Shown piece by piece: positions 25,856 through 35,865 of a stretch of DNA of 64,000 bases. Position 1 is the first letter of the stretch. Each line of letters starts with the position of its first letter. Where the stretch lies: the NCBI GenBank assembly GCA_965661345.1, contig CBFIDK010000006.1:38297-102296 (forward strand). The letters run 5' to 3'. A program made the translations under genes and the position numbers. The notes beneath the pieces were generated by a model. It did no database searches, was not told where the DNA came from, and saw only the letters and a program-made list of their open reading frames with translations. Source of the stretch: GCA-2862585 sp965661345. Lineage in GTDB: Bacteria > Bacteroidota > Bacteroidia > Flavobacteriales > UBA7312.

Positions 25856-28800
25856 GATATAACTTTATCTGCATTTTCAGTGTAAATAATAAATTTAGAC
25901 ACCTTTTTAAAACCCATCATTTTCAGCAAGTTAGAGTAATTATCCACTTGTGATTTATGACTTTCCATGTTTGATGAAGAACCGGTTTTATAGTCTATGA
26001 CTTTAACCTCATCGGCTTTTATTAAAAGCCTGTCTGGAATATAAGTGTCTCCGCTATTTAATAAAATTTCTTGCTCTGTTTTAACTTCCCATTCTTTAGA
26101 AAAGAAAGACTTTATTTCTTCGTCATTTAACAAATCATCTAACCGAATTTTAAGCTTGGATTTGAGTTCAGCAGTCAGTAAACCGTTTCTTTCTAAATCG
26201 TTAAGAACCTTATCTTTATCGTCAATGTATTGAATTTTTGACAAAGCATCGTGCAATAAACTACCCCACTGTTGCCTATCTAACTTTACATCCCATAATT
26301 GGTTTGAATTATTTTTCAACTGTATAACCTTTCGCCAATTAGATAAGGATGTGTAGTTCAAACTATAGGCCTTTTCTGTCTCCTCCTCCTGGCTTTTTTT
26401 CGGTGTTAATTGACCAATCCTTACAGGGAAATTAGCTTGACTTTCATTAAAATAGTATGCTATTAACTGGCTCAGTGAATTGAACTTATCACTATTTCCA
26501 AATGATTCTGTATAGATGTATAGTTGTTCTTTAGGTCTAGTCATTGCAACATACAGAACATTTAAGTCGTCCATACGGGATTTATGGTTCTCTGTTTCGT
26601 GAAATTCAGCATAATCAGATTTTTCTAAATCCTTATTATTGTCTAATAAAGCTACTTTCATTTTCTTTATCTTGCCTCTAGCATCAACCCACAATTCTTT
26701 AGCAGCTTTTCCAACTTTCCAGTTAAATGGAATAAATACAATTGGAAATTCTAAGCCTTTGGATTTGTGAACAGTCATTACCTTAACCGCTTCGGTATTT
26801 TCAGGAACTACTATGGCTTCTTTCTCATTGTTCTTCTCCCACCATTCCAAGAATGCTGAAACGTCATTGCTATTCTTTATAGAAAATTTGTGAACCGCAT
26901 CTAGAAAATACTGCAAATAAATATCTCTCGAAGACAACCTAAATACTTTAATTAATCGTTCGACTAAATCATAAATCGGTAATTCCCACAGCGATTGTGG
27001 ATTAAAGCTAATTCCTAAAGATTCAAGATAAGTGTAAAATGATGATAACTCCCCCTTGCCTATAGAATCTAGTAAATGGTGTAAAGACTGTTCTTTATTA
27101 TTTTCTCTTTGATGTAGGTATGTCAGTATAAACGTTTGTGCAACTTTATCAACAGGGTGATGTAAAAAGGCTAATACAGATAATACGAATTGTACTTCTT
27201 TGGAAGCATTGAGTAAAAGCGCTTCATCGGACAATACATTAATTCCTTCGGCATTAAGGCTTGAAGCAGCTGCGTAAGTTTCGTTTTTTTGTCGACATAA
27301 TATGGCCATGTCTTTTAAGCTATACCCTATAGAAAGTAATTCTTTAATTTGTAAAATTATTTTGCCCATAACCTCTGCCTTAAACTCTTTTGATTTGGGA
27401 GTTAAGTCAATGTGTATATACCCTCCCTCTTTACCCATTGGGTTTTGCTCATTTGAAGTATATATCTTGCTAAGTTCTGGACTTATAATTGTTTTCAGTT
27501 TTGTAAAAAACGAATTATTAAATTTGACTATCTCTTTACAACTGCGCCAATTATCTGATAAGGCCTTGTTCTCAGAATTTATCAGTAGACTTTTTTTGAG
27601 TTCATTAGGGTTTGGCAACAGTTCAGAATGTAGAATGTCGTTTGGTAGCTGAACGAACTGTTCGACCTCTCCACCTCTCCATCTGTAAATAGATTGTTTA
27701 GCATCGCCAACTATAAGGTTTTGATAGCCTTCTGACAATGAATTATGCACCAACGGCAATAGGTTATGCCACTGCATTACAGAAGTATCTTGAAATTCAT
27801 CTATCAAAAAATGGTGGTAACGTTCGCCAAGACGTTCATAAATAAATGGCGCAGGCTCTTTCCTAATTATTTCGGCAATCGCATTATTAAATTCTGAAAT
27901 ATGCTTTACATTATTTTCTTCTTTAAATTGGTCAAGCTCTTTTGACAATTCATTTAATACTGCTATCGAATAAATGTTTTTTGAAAGTAATTTATTAAAC
28001 ACATAGTCTTTATACTCTTTAGCTATGAATTCCTGTAATTGAGTATACAAATCAATTAAATAAGCCGAGTTAGACTCTATGATGGCTTTCTTATCTTCAT
28101 CTTGACTTTTGGAACACCAGTGGTTGTTTTCAACGTTTTTCCTAAGTGTATTATTTGGAAAAATGGTTTTGGATGAAGGCTTTTTTAAATTATCAAAATA
28201 GTTGTAGAAAAAACTCCTTGTAAAATCGGCTGCCACTAAATTATTCTTTTTACAAAACAATAAGAATTCTGAACGCTTTTCTAGTAGCCTATTTTCAAAG
28301 ACAGTCATTTCTTTAAAAAGAGTATTTCTCACTTCCAAACAATCAGAAATACTAACATTTGAAAGGGATTTAATAAATTTTTCAGACTTTTCAGAAAACA
28401 AATGCATCGAAAAACTTTCTAGAGAACGCTCAATATTATAGCTTTTTCCTTCGTCCGCATTTGATAATGCATAGTCAACTAAAGCTTCTGAGAGTTCTTC
28501 GTTTGCACCGATTCGGCTAATCAAAAAAGAAACGGTTGGCTGAATCAACTGATTTTGATCCATTTCTACCTCAAAGGCTTGTGCCATTTGTAAATCATGA
28601 GCAAAGGTTCTAACAATTTTAAAAACAAACTTATCAATCGTTGAAATGGATAAATCTGCATAATTATGAAGTATAGCAGAAAGTATATTTTTTGAACGTT
28701 TAATTATTTCCTCATCAGAAAATGAAGTGTCTTCTTTTATGTGACTAAAAAATGAATTTTGGACATCTTTACCAACGCCCTTAGATAAATCAGCGATAAA

Positions 28801-28989
28801 AGACAAAACTCGTTCTTTCATCTCAGAAGCAGCTTTGTTCGTAAAAGTGATGGCTAGAATATGCCTAAAGTATCTGGGATTAAATTCCTTTCCATTGCCA
28901 ATGAGAGCAATACGAATGTAGTTCCTAACTAAGGTGTAGGTTTTTCCAGAACCGGCTGAAGAGCGATATATTTGAAGATTTTTAGTCAT
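25849..28989 (-). CDS. AddA/RecB-like UvrD-family helicase-nuclease
   Basis: A 1,046-residue superfamily 1 helicase for recombinational repair. It has a Walker A motif near the N-terminus (RSSAGSGKTYTLVRNYI), ITFTNKAASEMKERV, Walker B (LIDEFQDTSVMQW), the VGDAKQSIYRWRGG motif and VMTVHKSKGLEFPIVF. A C-terminal PD-(D/E)XK nuclease contains PDRLLIKADEVKVIDYKTG. Together with the AddB-like protein it should unwind and trim broken ends for RecA loading. Helicase-nuclease pairs can be defence modules, but the sequence and two-gene layout fit housekeeping AddAB better. Confidence 0.92.
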   Translation of the reverse strand: MTKNLQIYRSSAGSGKTYTLVRNYIRIALIGNGKEFNPRYFRHILAITFTNKAASEMKERVLSFIADLSKGVGKDVQNSFFSHIKEDTSFSDEEIIKRSKNILSAILHNYADLSISTIDKFVFKIVRTFAHDLQMAQAFEVEMDQNQLIQPTVSFLISRIGANEELSEALVDYALSNADEGKSYNIERSLESFSMHLFSEKSEKFIKSLSNVSISDCLEVRNTLFKEMTVFENRLLEKRSEFLLFCKKNNLVAADFTRSFFYNYFDNLKKPSSKTIFPNNTLRKNVENNHWCSKSQDEDKKAIIESNSAYLIDLYTQLQEFIAKEYKDYVFNKLLSKNIYSIAVLNELSKELDQFKEENNVKHISEFNNAIAEIIRKEPAPFIYERLGERYHHFLIDEFQDTSVMQWHNLLPLVHNSLSEGYQNLIVGDAKQSIYRWRGGEVEQFVQLPNDILHSELLPNPNELKKSLLINSENKALSDNWRSCKEIVKFNNSFFTKLKTIISPELSKIYTSNEQNPMGKEGGYIHIDLTPKSKEFKAEVMGKIILQIKELLSIGYSLKDMAILCRQKNETYAAASSLNAEGINVLSDEALLLNASKEVQFVLSVLAFLHHPVDKVAQTFILTYLHQRENNKEQSLHHLLDSIGKGELSSFYTYLESLGISFNPQSLWELPIYDLVERLIKVFRLSSRDIYLQYFLDAVHKFSIKNSNDVSAFLEWWEKNNEKEAIVVPENTEAVKVMTVHKSKGLEFPIVFIPFNWKVGKAAKELWVDARGKIKKMKVALLDNNKDLEKSDYAEFHETENHKSRMDDLNVLYVAMTRPKEQLYIYTESFGNSDKFNSLSQLIAYYFNESQANFPVRIGQLTPKKSQEEETEKAYSLNYTSLSNWRKVIQLKNNSNQLWDVKLDRQQWGSLLHDALSKIQYIDDKDKVLNDLERNGLLTAELKSKLKIRLDDLLNDEEIKSFFSKEWEVKTEQEILLNSGDTYIPDRLLIKADEVKVIDYKTGSSSNMESHKSQVDNYSNLLKMMGFKKVSKFIIYTENADKVISW

Positions 28990-29122
28990 TTATTACTTCG
29001 CAAAATAGACAATTATGTATTATTTTATTAATTATTAGAAGCATACTTTATTCACAATTTTTAAGTTATGAATTGTGTAGATAAAAGTCAGTAAATGATT
29101 ATTAAATGGTTTGAGATAACCT

Positions 29123-29130
29123 TATATTTG
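29123..29130 (+). promoter_or_regulatory. -7 box directly before the MbnP-like gene
   Basis: TATATTTG with 5 bases before the ATG at 29136, so a leaderless transcript is expected. This is the only recognisable promoter before the five-gene run ending with mqnE. Confidence 0.5.
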
Positions 29131-29135
29131 TACTT

Positions 29136-29912
29136 ATGTTAACATCTAAATACTTTTTATCGTTTGTAATGGTAGTTATTGCTGTTATATCATCGTGTAA
29201 AAATCCAGGATGTACTGACCCAAACGCCTCAAATTATAATTCAGATGCTGACAAAGAAGACAATTCTTGTATCTACGACAATCTGAACGTACAATTCAAT
29301 TTTAAAAACAACCAAGAGCCATTTAATAGATACGATACCATCAATTTTGATGAAGGCTCATTTAGAGTTGAAAACATTACATTTTATATTTCTGACATTA
29401 CTTTGAATACTGTTACCGACAACTTTAATGCCCAAGATGTTCATCTTGTAAAATTAGATGAACCTAGCACTATGGCTTTCAAAGTAACTGCCCCTAACGG
29501 CAACTACGAAAGTGTTTCGTTTGGACTTGGACTTACGCCAGAGCTTAACGGCACTACACCTTCTGATTATCCCACCGACCATCCGCTTGGACTTAATCAG
29601 AATACCTACTGGCCAATGTTATCCCCTTCTTATATTTTTGTAAAAATTGAAGGCAAAATGGATACTTCCCAAACATCAAACTTTTACCCGCTAACTTACC
29701 ACCTAGCCCACGAAGATTTATTTCGAACTTTATCGTTTGAAAAAAGCATTTCTCTTGAAGAAAACAGCTCGTCAACTTTGAATTTTACTATCAATCTATC
29801 TGAATTGTTTATCAACATTGACCTTTCGCAAGAACTTGCTCATGAAAGGACCTCAAGTCCTCTAGCAAATCAGATAATCACAAACTTTTCAAATGCTATC
29901 ACACTGGAATAA
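29136..29912 (+). CDS. MbnP-like (CorA/MopE-type) lipoprotein
   Basis: A 258-residue lipoprotein (lipobox ISSC, Cys21). A short Cys-bounded GCTDPNASNYN-x(n)-NSC motif (about 25-45), common in Bacteroidota exported proteins, leads into an MbnP domain: FRVENITFYISDI near 76, SVSFGLGL near 127, NQNTYWPMLSPSYIFVKIEG at about 154-172 and LTYHLAH near 185. In methanotroph MbnP and the related CorA, a tryptophan is oxidised to kynurenine and helps bind copper. Here Trp159 is the only tryptophan in the whole protein and lies in that conserved segment. The MbnH-like peroxidase gene overlaps its end by 20 bases. Copper binding is inferred, not shown. Confidence 0.85.
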   Translation: MLTSKYFLSFVMVVIAVISSCKNPGCTDPNASNYNSDADKEDNSCIYDNLNVQFNFKNNQEPFNRYDTINFDEGSFRVENITFYISDITLNTVTDNFNAQDVHLVKLDEPSTMAFKVTAPNGNYESVSFGLGLTPELNGTTPSDYPTDHPLGLNQNTYWPMLSPSYIFVKIEGKMDTSQTSNFYPLTYHLAHEDLFRTLSFEKSISLEENSSSTLNFTINLSELFINIDLSQELAHERTSSPLANQIITNFSNAITLE

Positions 29913-30945
29913 AATAGCGTTTCTTTTTTGCACTCTTGGACTTCTTTCTTGCGAGAGAGATACGCCTGTTGTTTTGCCCATTGATTTTAATCCAAGCTAT
30001 GTCATTTTTGATGTTCCTAATAGATTTCCACAACCAAATTTACCAGATGACAATCCCCTCACCGAAGAAGGAATTGCTCTAGGTAAAAAATTGTTTTACG
30101 ACCCCATACTTTCAGGAAATAATACCCTTGCGTGTGCCGATTGTCATTTTCAATCCAAAGGCTTTAGCGATCCACTAGCAGTAAGCATTGGTATCGAAGG
30201 TATTGCTGGAACTAAAAATGCATCTGCAATTATAAATGCAGCATGGAATACCTCCAATTTTTGGGATGGAAGAACCATTTCATTAGAGGAGCAAGCTTTA
30301 GGTCCTGTTACTAGTTTCATTGAACTTCATTCCCCATCTTGGAGTCAAGTTTCGCAAGAGTTAATGGATAACAATGAGTACAAAAGCCTATTCAAACAAG
30401 CTTTCGACACAGATGTTATTGATTCCTCACACGTGGTTAAGGCAATTGCCCAATTTGAAAGAATAATAATTTCATCAGAATCTAAGTTTGATAAGTTTCT
30501 GGATTATGAAGCCAGCTTAACCCCATCAGAATTAAGAGGAAAAGAAATTTTTAATACAGAAAAAGGCGATTGTTTTCACTGCCATTCTTACCCATTATTT
30601 ACAAGTAATTTATTCCACAACAACGGTTTGGACCCTGAAGAATTAATGGACAATGGTCGTTACAATGTTACTAATGATCCTAATGACAAAGGTAAGTTCA
30701 AAAGCCCAACACTTAGAAATGTAGAGCTTACAGCGCCGTACATGCACGATGGTAGATTTGCAACTTTAGAAGAAGTTATTGAACACTATAATTTTGGGGG
30801 ACACAATTCCTCAACCATTGATCCACTGATGAAAAAAGTGGGAATTGGATTAGGATTGACCCAGCAAGATAAAACCGATCTCTTAAATTTCTTAAAAACA
30901 TTAACCGATACTGCTTTCATAAATAATCCTGATTTTCGACCTTAG
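29893..30945 (+). CDS. MbnH-like di-heme cytochrome c peroxidase (MauG family)
   Basis: A 350-residue lipoprotein (lipobox LLSC, Cys20) with two c-type heme sites: CADCH at residues 81-85 and CFHCH at 227-231. Conserved segments include LGKKLFYDPILSGNNTLACADCH split by the first heme, NAAWNTSNFWDGR near 115-127 and APYMHDGRFATLEEVIEHYN. The family includes true peroxidases and MauG/MbnH enzymes that use high-valent hemes to modify a partner protein. The 20-base overlap with the MbnP-like gene points to the second role, with that protein as substrate. It acts in the periplasm and needs heme c maturation. Confidence 0.9.
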   Translation: MLSHWNKIAFLFCTLGLLSCERDTPVVLPIDFNPSYVIFDVPNRFPQPNLPDDNPLTEEGIALGKKLFYDPILSGNNTLACADCHFQSKGFSDPLAVSIGIEGIAGTKNASAIINAAWNTSNFWDGRTISLEEQALGPVTSFIELHSPSWSQVSQELMDNNEYKSLFKQAFDTDVIDSSHVVKAIAQFERIIISSESKFDKFLDYEASLTPSELRGKEIFNTEKGDCFHCHSYPLFTSNLFHNNGLDPEELMDNGRYNVTNDPNDKGKFKSPTLRNVELTAPYMHDGRFATLEEVIEHYNFGGHNSSTIDPLMKKVGIGLGLTQQDKTDLLNFLKTLTDTAFINNPDFRP

Positions 30946-30961
30946 CACTAATTTTGAATAA

Positions 30962-32797
30962 ATGCGTAACACCCTTTACCATACTTTACTTTTACTCTTT
31001 AGTATTTTATTGCTTGGCTATTCCCATTCATTATTGGGCCAAGACTTGAGATGTGGTACAATGGAACGGTTTGAACACGAATGCAAAGAAAATCAAGATT
31101 TACTACTGAACAGAAAGGCCATCAACAAGAAGATTAAAAAGTGGAAAAAAAATAACATTGCGAATGAATCATTTGTAATTCCTGTAGTATTTCACATCAT
31201 TTACAAGAATGAAAACGAATACATTCCGTTCGAACAAATAATGAGTCAATTAGACGTTTTAAATCAAGATTTTAATCGGACAAACCCAGATGCAAATCAA
31301 ACGCCTAGTGAATTTTCAGACGTTGCTGCAGACTGCAACATTAGTTTTTGTTTGGCACAACGTACTGAAAATAACGATAGTACTACTGGAATAACATACA
31401 CTGAGACTAATGTTAGTTCATTCTCATTGTACGATAACAGAATATTCCAAGATTCACTCGGTGGAAAAACCATTTGGATTAGCTCTGATTACCTCAACAT
31501 TTATGTTTGTGACTTAACCAATGCCCTCGGATTTTCTTCATTTCCTGGAGGCGATGAAAATAGAGACGCCATTGTGGTTGATTTCTCAAACTTTGGAACA
31601 ATCAACGTTTCACCCCCATTCAACAAAGGAAGAACCGCAACTCATGAATTGGGTCATTGGCTTGACCTCTATCACATTTGGGGTCCTGGTAACTGCGGAA
31701 GCGATGAAGTTGAGGACACTCCAAGTCAAGAAATTGAAAACTATGGTTGTCCAAGTCATCCTAGTCCTAGTTGTGATAATAATGGTGATATGTTTCAAAA
31801 TTATATGGACTACACCAATGATGCTTGCATGAATCTTTTTACAAACGGTCAAAAAGAAAGAATGCATGCCACCCTAAATACCGAAAGACAAGGAATCGGC
31901 AATACAGATTTTTGCGCATTACCTTTCGAAGATATTGGGATAAACGATAATATCTTACCTGCTAACAACCAAAGTTATTGTGGTCTTAATCTTGAACTCA
32001 AAACATCTCTGTTCAATTACTCTGAAAACGCAATTAATTCGGCAAGTATTTACTATCAAATTGACAATAACCCTGCCGTTGAATTTGAGTGGAATGGAAA
32101 TTTAAGCCCCTATTCATCACAGGAAATTAATCTAGGAAATCAAAATTTTAGTACTGGAGAACATACATTAAAAATTTACAGCTCTTCACCCAATGGTTTT
32201 AGAGATATAAATCCAAATAATGATACTACTAGCGTTACTTTCAACATAAGTGAAGGAATAAGTATCGATTTTGTTATTCAAACAGATAATTATGCCGAAG
32301 AAAATTATTGGGCAATTTTAAACAGTCAAAACGATACTGTAGTTTCTGAAAATGAACTTATCAGTAATGGAATGAATTCCTTCAGTTATTGCCAAGATAT
32401 TGACAGTTGCTACACACTAGTAATTTACGATAACTATGACGATGGTATCTGTTGTGATTTTGGCAACGGATATGTTTCAGTTAACGGTCAAAATTTCAAT
32501 GGTAATTTTGGTTCTGAATTGCAAATCGACTTATGCAATACAATTGGAATAAATGAATTAAAGGTTGATAACAGTTTTAGAGTTTACCCCAATCCTTCTA
32601 GTGACAAAGTAAATATTGAAGCAACTAAACCAATTGAAGAAGTAAGATTAGTTGATATTTATGGTAAAAATGTGTTTCAAAAAAATTGCTCTAGCAACAA
32701 AGAACTCGTAAGTTTGCAACACCTTAACTCTGGAGCTTACTTCTTACAGATAATTACTAACGAACAAATACAGTTTATTAAGATCATAAAACAATGA
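30962..32797 (+). CDS. M43-family (pappalysin-like) zinc metalloprotease with T9SS sorting domain
   Basis: A 611-residue secreted enzyme. A signal peptide or hydrophobic N-terminus (about 5-25) is followed by the catalytic domain with HELGHWLDLYH at 228-238, the extended zincin motif, and a Met-turn region FQNYMDYTNDACMNLFT. A beta-rich middle contains a DDGICCDFGNG segment resembling a C-terminal binding module, and a type A sorting domain starts at FRVYPNPSSDKVN. It would degrade extracellular protein after type IX export. It starts 16 bases after the MbnH-like gene and overlaps the next protease by 4 bases. Confidence 0.9.
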   Translation: MRNTLYHTLLLLFSILLLGYSHSLLGQDLRCGTMERFEHECKENQDLLLNRKAINKKIKKWKKNNIANESFVIPVVFHIIYKNENEYIPFEQIMSQLDVLNQDFNRTNPDANQTPSEFSDVAADCNISFCLAQRTENNDSTTGITYTETNVSSFSLYDNRIFQDSLGGKTIWISSDYLNIYVCDLTNALGFSSFPGGDENRDAIVVDFSNFGTINVSPPFNKGRTATHELGHWLDLYHIWGPGNCGSDEVEDTPSQEIENYGCPSHPSPSCDNNGDMFQNYMDYTNDACMNLFTNGQKERMHATLNTERQGIGNTDFCALPFEDIGINDNILPANNQSYCGLNLELKTSLFNYSENAINSASIYYQIDNNPAVEFEWNGNLSPYSSQEINLGNQNFSTGEHTLKIYSSSPNGFRDINPNNDTTSVTFNISEGISIDFVIQTDNYAEENYWAILNSQNDTVVSENELISNGMNSFSYCQDIDSCYTLVIYDNYDDGICCDFGNGYVSVNGQNFNGNFGSELQIDLCNTIGINELKVDNSFRVYPNPSSDKVNIEATKPIEEVRLVDIYGKNVFQKNCSSNKELVSLQHLNSGAYFLQIITNEQIQFIKIIKQ

Positions 32798-34704
32798 GAA
32801 AAGTCTTTATTCTACTAACGTTTTGCTTAATGTCAATTATTACTATTGCTCAAATAAGTATTAGCAAAACACCTGTTAGCTCAATTCATACACTTTCAAG
32901 AGATGTTCCAACATTACAAATTGAAGCTCCAAACATGTATGAAATTGAAAAAGAAGATGAAGAATCATCTTTAAAAGGAAAACCTTACCGATATGCTACA
33001 TTACTAGATTGTGATATTGATCCAACTACTAATGGATTGTGGGAAGAGTTAGAGAATGGTGTAAGAGTATGGCGATTAAATATTGAATCTGAAAATGCAA
33101 AAGCCTTATCGCTTTATTTTGATGCATTCTGGATTCCATCAAACGGAGAACTATACATTTACAATGAAGATAAAACTAAAATATTAGGTGCTTACACCAA
33201 TAGAAATAATCACGAAAGTGGTGTATTTACCCATGAGATTTTAGAAGGTGAAAAATTATGCATCGAATATGTTCAGAATGGTTCAGGCGAACCTATTTTA
33301 CATATAAATAAGTTGTCTTATGCCTACCGTTCTGTCGCAATTGCTAGAGATTTTGCAGATTTTGGAGATTCAGATGATTGTCAAAATAATGTAAACTGCT
33401 CTCCTGAGGGCGATGACTGGCAAGAGCTAAAAACAGCCGTATGTAGAATTAGTTTACGAATTGGCGCTAACACTTACTGGTGTAGTGGTTCATTAGTAAA
33501 CAATACTTCAGAAGACTGCACCCCCTATGTTTTAACTGCTGAGCACTGTGCTTATGACGATGATAACAATGCATATGCAACTACTAATGACTTGAATCAA
33601 TGGGTGTTTTATTTTAACTATGAAGCTGATGAATGCGAAAATCCTACTTCAAGCCCTTCATCAAACACTATGACCGGATGCTCTTATGTTTCGAGAAGCA
33701 GTAACAATGGAAATTGGAACAGTACTTCAGACTTTTATCTTGTTGAATTAAACAATAGTTTACCGTTTAATTACGGCTTATATGTTGCCGGTTGGAACAG
33801 AGGTAATACTGCCTCAGCAGAAGGAGTAGGTATTCATCACCCAGCAGGAGACATTAAAAAAATATCTACTTACACACAATCAACAAGCTCTGCAAACAAT
33901 GGGTTAGATTGGAGAGTAAGATGGGTAGAAACTACAAATGGACATGGCGTAACCGAAGGAGGTTCATCTGGAAGTCCTCTGTTAAATATGGATCAGCAAA
34001 TTGTTGGCACTTTATCAACTGGCTCTTCCTATTGCTCATTTCTTAATGGCTACGATTATTACGGTAAATTTTCTGAAAGTTGGGATCAAAATGGCAGTTC
34101 AAATGACCGTCAGCTAAAACCGTGGCTAGACCCAACAAATTCTGGTGTAATTACTATGGACAAAAAGCTTTGTGGCACACCATTAGTAGCAAACTTCAAT
34201 GCTGCATACACACATGTATTGACAGGCGCACCAACCCAATTCTTTTACACTGGCTCAGGAACGCCTACTAGTTACAGCTGGACATTTTATGGTGCAGGTG
34301 TAATTCCTGCAAATTCTACAGACCCTTCCCCTGAAGTTATATATACAAATGATGGTAATTATACTGTCAGACTAGATGTTACTGATGCCGACGGGAACAT
34401 GAGCTATGAAATTAAATCTACATATATATTGGCTGATGAATTTGGAGGAACAATTGGAATTACAGAAAACCAATTGTCAGTTAATTTATTCCCAAATCCA
34501 TCTACTGGAATTGTTTACCTAAGTCAAAATGTGGCAAAAGATGCTGAAGTAAGGGTTTTAACTGTATTAGGTAAAGAGGTTTACTCAAACACATTAACCG
34601 AAACATTGAAAATTGACCTTTCTGAATTCAAAAATGGTGTGTATTTCATTGAAGTGAAAAATGAAAATTCATCGACTACTGAACGATTGATATTAAATAA
34701 ATAA
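32794..34704 (+). CDS. Lysyl-endopeptidase-like serine protease with PKD domain and T9SS signal
   Basis: A 636-residue secreted S1-family protease. The signal peptide (MRKVFILLTFCLMSIITIAQ) precedes a long propeptide-like region. The catalytic triad is visible as His251 (LTAEHC), Asp313 (TSDFYLVEL) and Ser392 (GSSGSP). Several paired cysteines resemble Achromobacter/Lysobacter lysyl endopeptidase. A PKD-type domain (about 465-550; PTSYSWTFYGAG, DGNYTVRLDVTDADG) and a type A sorting domain (NLFPNPSTGIVYL) follow. Its start overlaps the M43 gene by ATGA, and mqnE starts right after its stop. Confidence 0.9.
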   Translation: MRKVFILLTFCLMSIITIAQISISKTPVSSIHTLSRDVPTLQIEAPNMYEIEKEDEESSLKGKPYRYATLLDCDIDPTTNGLWEELENGVRVWRLNIESENAKALSLYFDAFWIPSNGELYIYNEDKTKILGAYTNRNNHESGVFTHEILEGEKLCIEYVQNGSGEPILHINKLSYAYRSVAIARDFADFGDSDDCQNNVNCSPEGDDWQELKTAVCRISLRIGANTYWCSGSLVNNTSEDCTPYVLTAEHCAYDDDNNAYATTNDLNQWVFYFNYEADECENPTSSPSSNTMTGCSYVSRSSNNGNWNSTSDFYLVELNNSLPFNYGLYVAGWNRGNTASAEGVGIHHPAGDIKKISTYTQSTSSANNGLDWRVRWVETTNGHGVTEGGSSGSPLLNMDQQIVGTLSTGSSYCSFLNGYDYYGKFSESWDQNGSSNDRQLKPWLDPTNSGVITMDKKLCGTPLVANFNAAYTHVLTGAPTQFFYTGSGTPTSYSWTFYGAGVIPANSTDPSPEVIYTNDGNYTVRLDVTDADGNMSYEIKSTYILADEFGGTIGITENQLSVNLFPNPSTGIVYLSQNVAKDAEVRVLTVLGKEVYSNTLTETLKIDLSEFKNGVYFIEVKNENSSTTERLILNK

Positions 34705-35865
34705 ATGACTAGTCCTTTATTTAACGTACTTAATAGCGATACAACTCCTGAAGATTTAAAGAGTATAGCTAAAAAGGTAGCCGATAACCAAAGAGTTACT
34801 GAACAAGAAGCTATTCGTCTATTTGATGCAGATTTACCCTTTCTTGGAGTACTGGCTAATTATGTTAGAGAGTCTAAACATAAAGACTTCACTTATTTCA
34901 ATAGAAATATTCATATTGAACCAACAAATATTTGTGTATTTGATTGTAAGTTTTGCTCTTATTCAAAACTCTTAAAACACAAAACCGAAGGTTGGGAACT
35001 CTCAGAAGAAGAAATCCTCAATAAAATGAGGGAATATAAAGACCAACCAATTACTGAAGTTCACATTGTTGGTGGTGTTCATCCTAAAATGGGATTAAAC
35101 TATTTCGCTAGTCTAATTAAGAAAATAAAAGAAATTAGACCAGATATTCATGTAAAAGCATTTACTGCTGTTGAGTTAGATTACATGTGTAGAAAGGCCA
35201 AAGTGAGTTACGAAGAAGGACTAAGTATTTTAAAAGAACACGGTCAAGATTCTCTTCCTGGCGGTGGCGCAGAAATATTTGACGAAGCTATTCGTGATAA
35301 AATTTGTAAAGACAAATGTAGCTCAGCTCAATGGTTAGAAATTCATGAAACTGCTCATAAATTAGGGATGCCATCAAATGCAACAATGTTGTACGGTCAT
35401 ATTGAAGAGCCAAAACACTTGGTGGACCATATGAATCGATTACGAACTTTACAAGATAAAACAAATGGGTTTAACACATTTATTCCTCTAAAATTCAGAA
35501 ATGGTGAGAATCAAATGTCTCATATTCCAGAGGTTAGCGTAATTAACGATTTAAAAGTTTATGCTATATCAAGAATTTTCATGGACAACTTTTCGCACAT
35601 AAAAGCATACTGGCCCATGATTGGAAGAAATACTGCTCAACTTTCTCTTTCCTATGGTGTTAATGACATTGACGGAACTATTGATGATACTACAAAGATT
35701 TATTCAATGGCAGGTGCAGAAGAGCAAAGCCCTTCTCTTTCTACCCAACAGTTAGTCGAGCTTATAAAGAACGTTAAAAGACACCCTATTGAAAGAGATA
35801 CTCTTTACAATGTGGTTAAAGATTACAAAGACGTTGAATTTAATTCTGAAGCAAAAAGCTACTAA
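34705..35865 (+). CDS. mqnE: Aminofutalosine synthase (radical SAM)
   Basis: A 386-residue radical SAM enzyme of the futalosine pathway that joins adenosylmethionine-derived chemistry to a chorismate-derived enol ether on the way to menaquinone. The cluster motif is Cys77-x3-Cys81-x2-Cys84 (NICVFDCKFCSYSK). GGVHPKMGLNYF, VKAFTAVE, SLPGGGAEIFDE and TMLYGHIE separate it from the related MqnC. It starts at the base after the stop of the serine protease gene, an odd neighbour for a quinone gene. ubiE, about 14 kb downstream, supplies the last methylation. Confidence 0.95.
   Translation: MTSPLFNVLNSDTTPEDLKSIAKKVADNQRVTEQEAIRLFDADLPFLGVLANYVRESKHKDFTYFNRNIHIEPTNICVFDCKFCSYSKLLKHKTEGWELSEEEILNKMREYKDQPITEVHIVGGVHPKMGLNYFASLIKKIKEIRPDIHVKAFTAVELDYMCRKAKVSYEEGLSILKEHGQDSLPGGGAEIFDEAIRDKICKDKCSSAQWLEIHETAHKLGMPSNATMLYGHIEEPKHLVDHMNRLRTLQDKTNGFNTFIPLKFRNGENQMSHIPEVSVINDLKVYAISRIFMDNFSHIKAYWPMIGRNTAQLSLSYGVNDIDGTIDDTTKIYSMAGAEEQSPSLSTQQLVELIKNVKRHPIERDTLYNVVKDYKDVEFNSEAKSY

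Noticed and set aside
23090..28989. Helicase plus PD-(D/E)XK nuclease as a new defence system
   Set aside because: The layout, Fe-S cysteines and motifs match AddA/AddB recombinational repair, and no other defence gene is adjacent.
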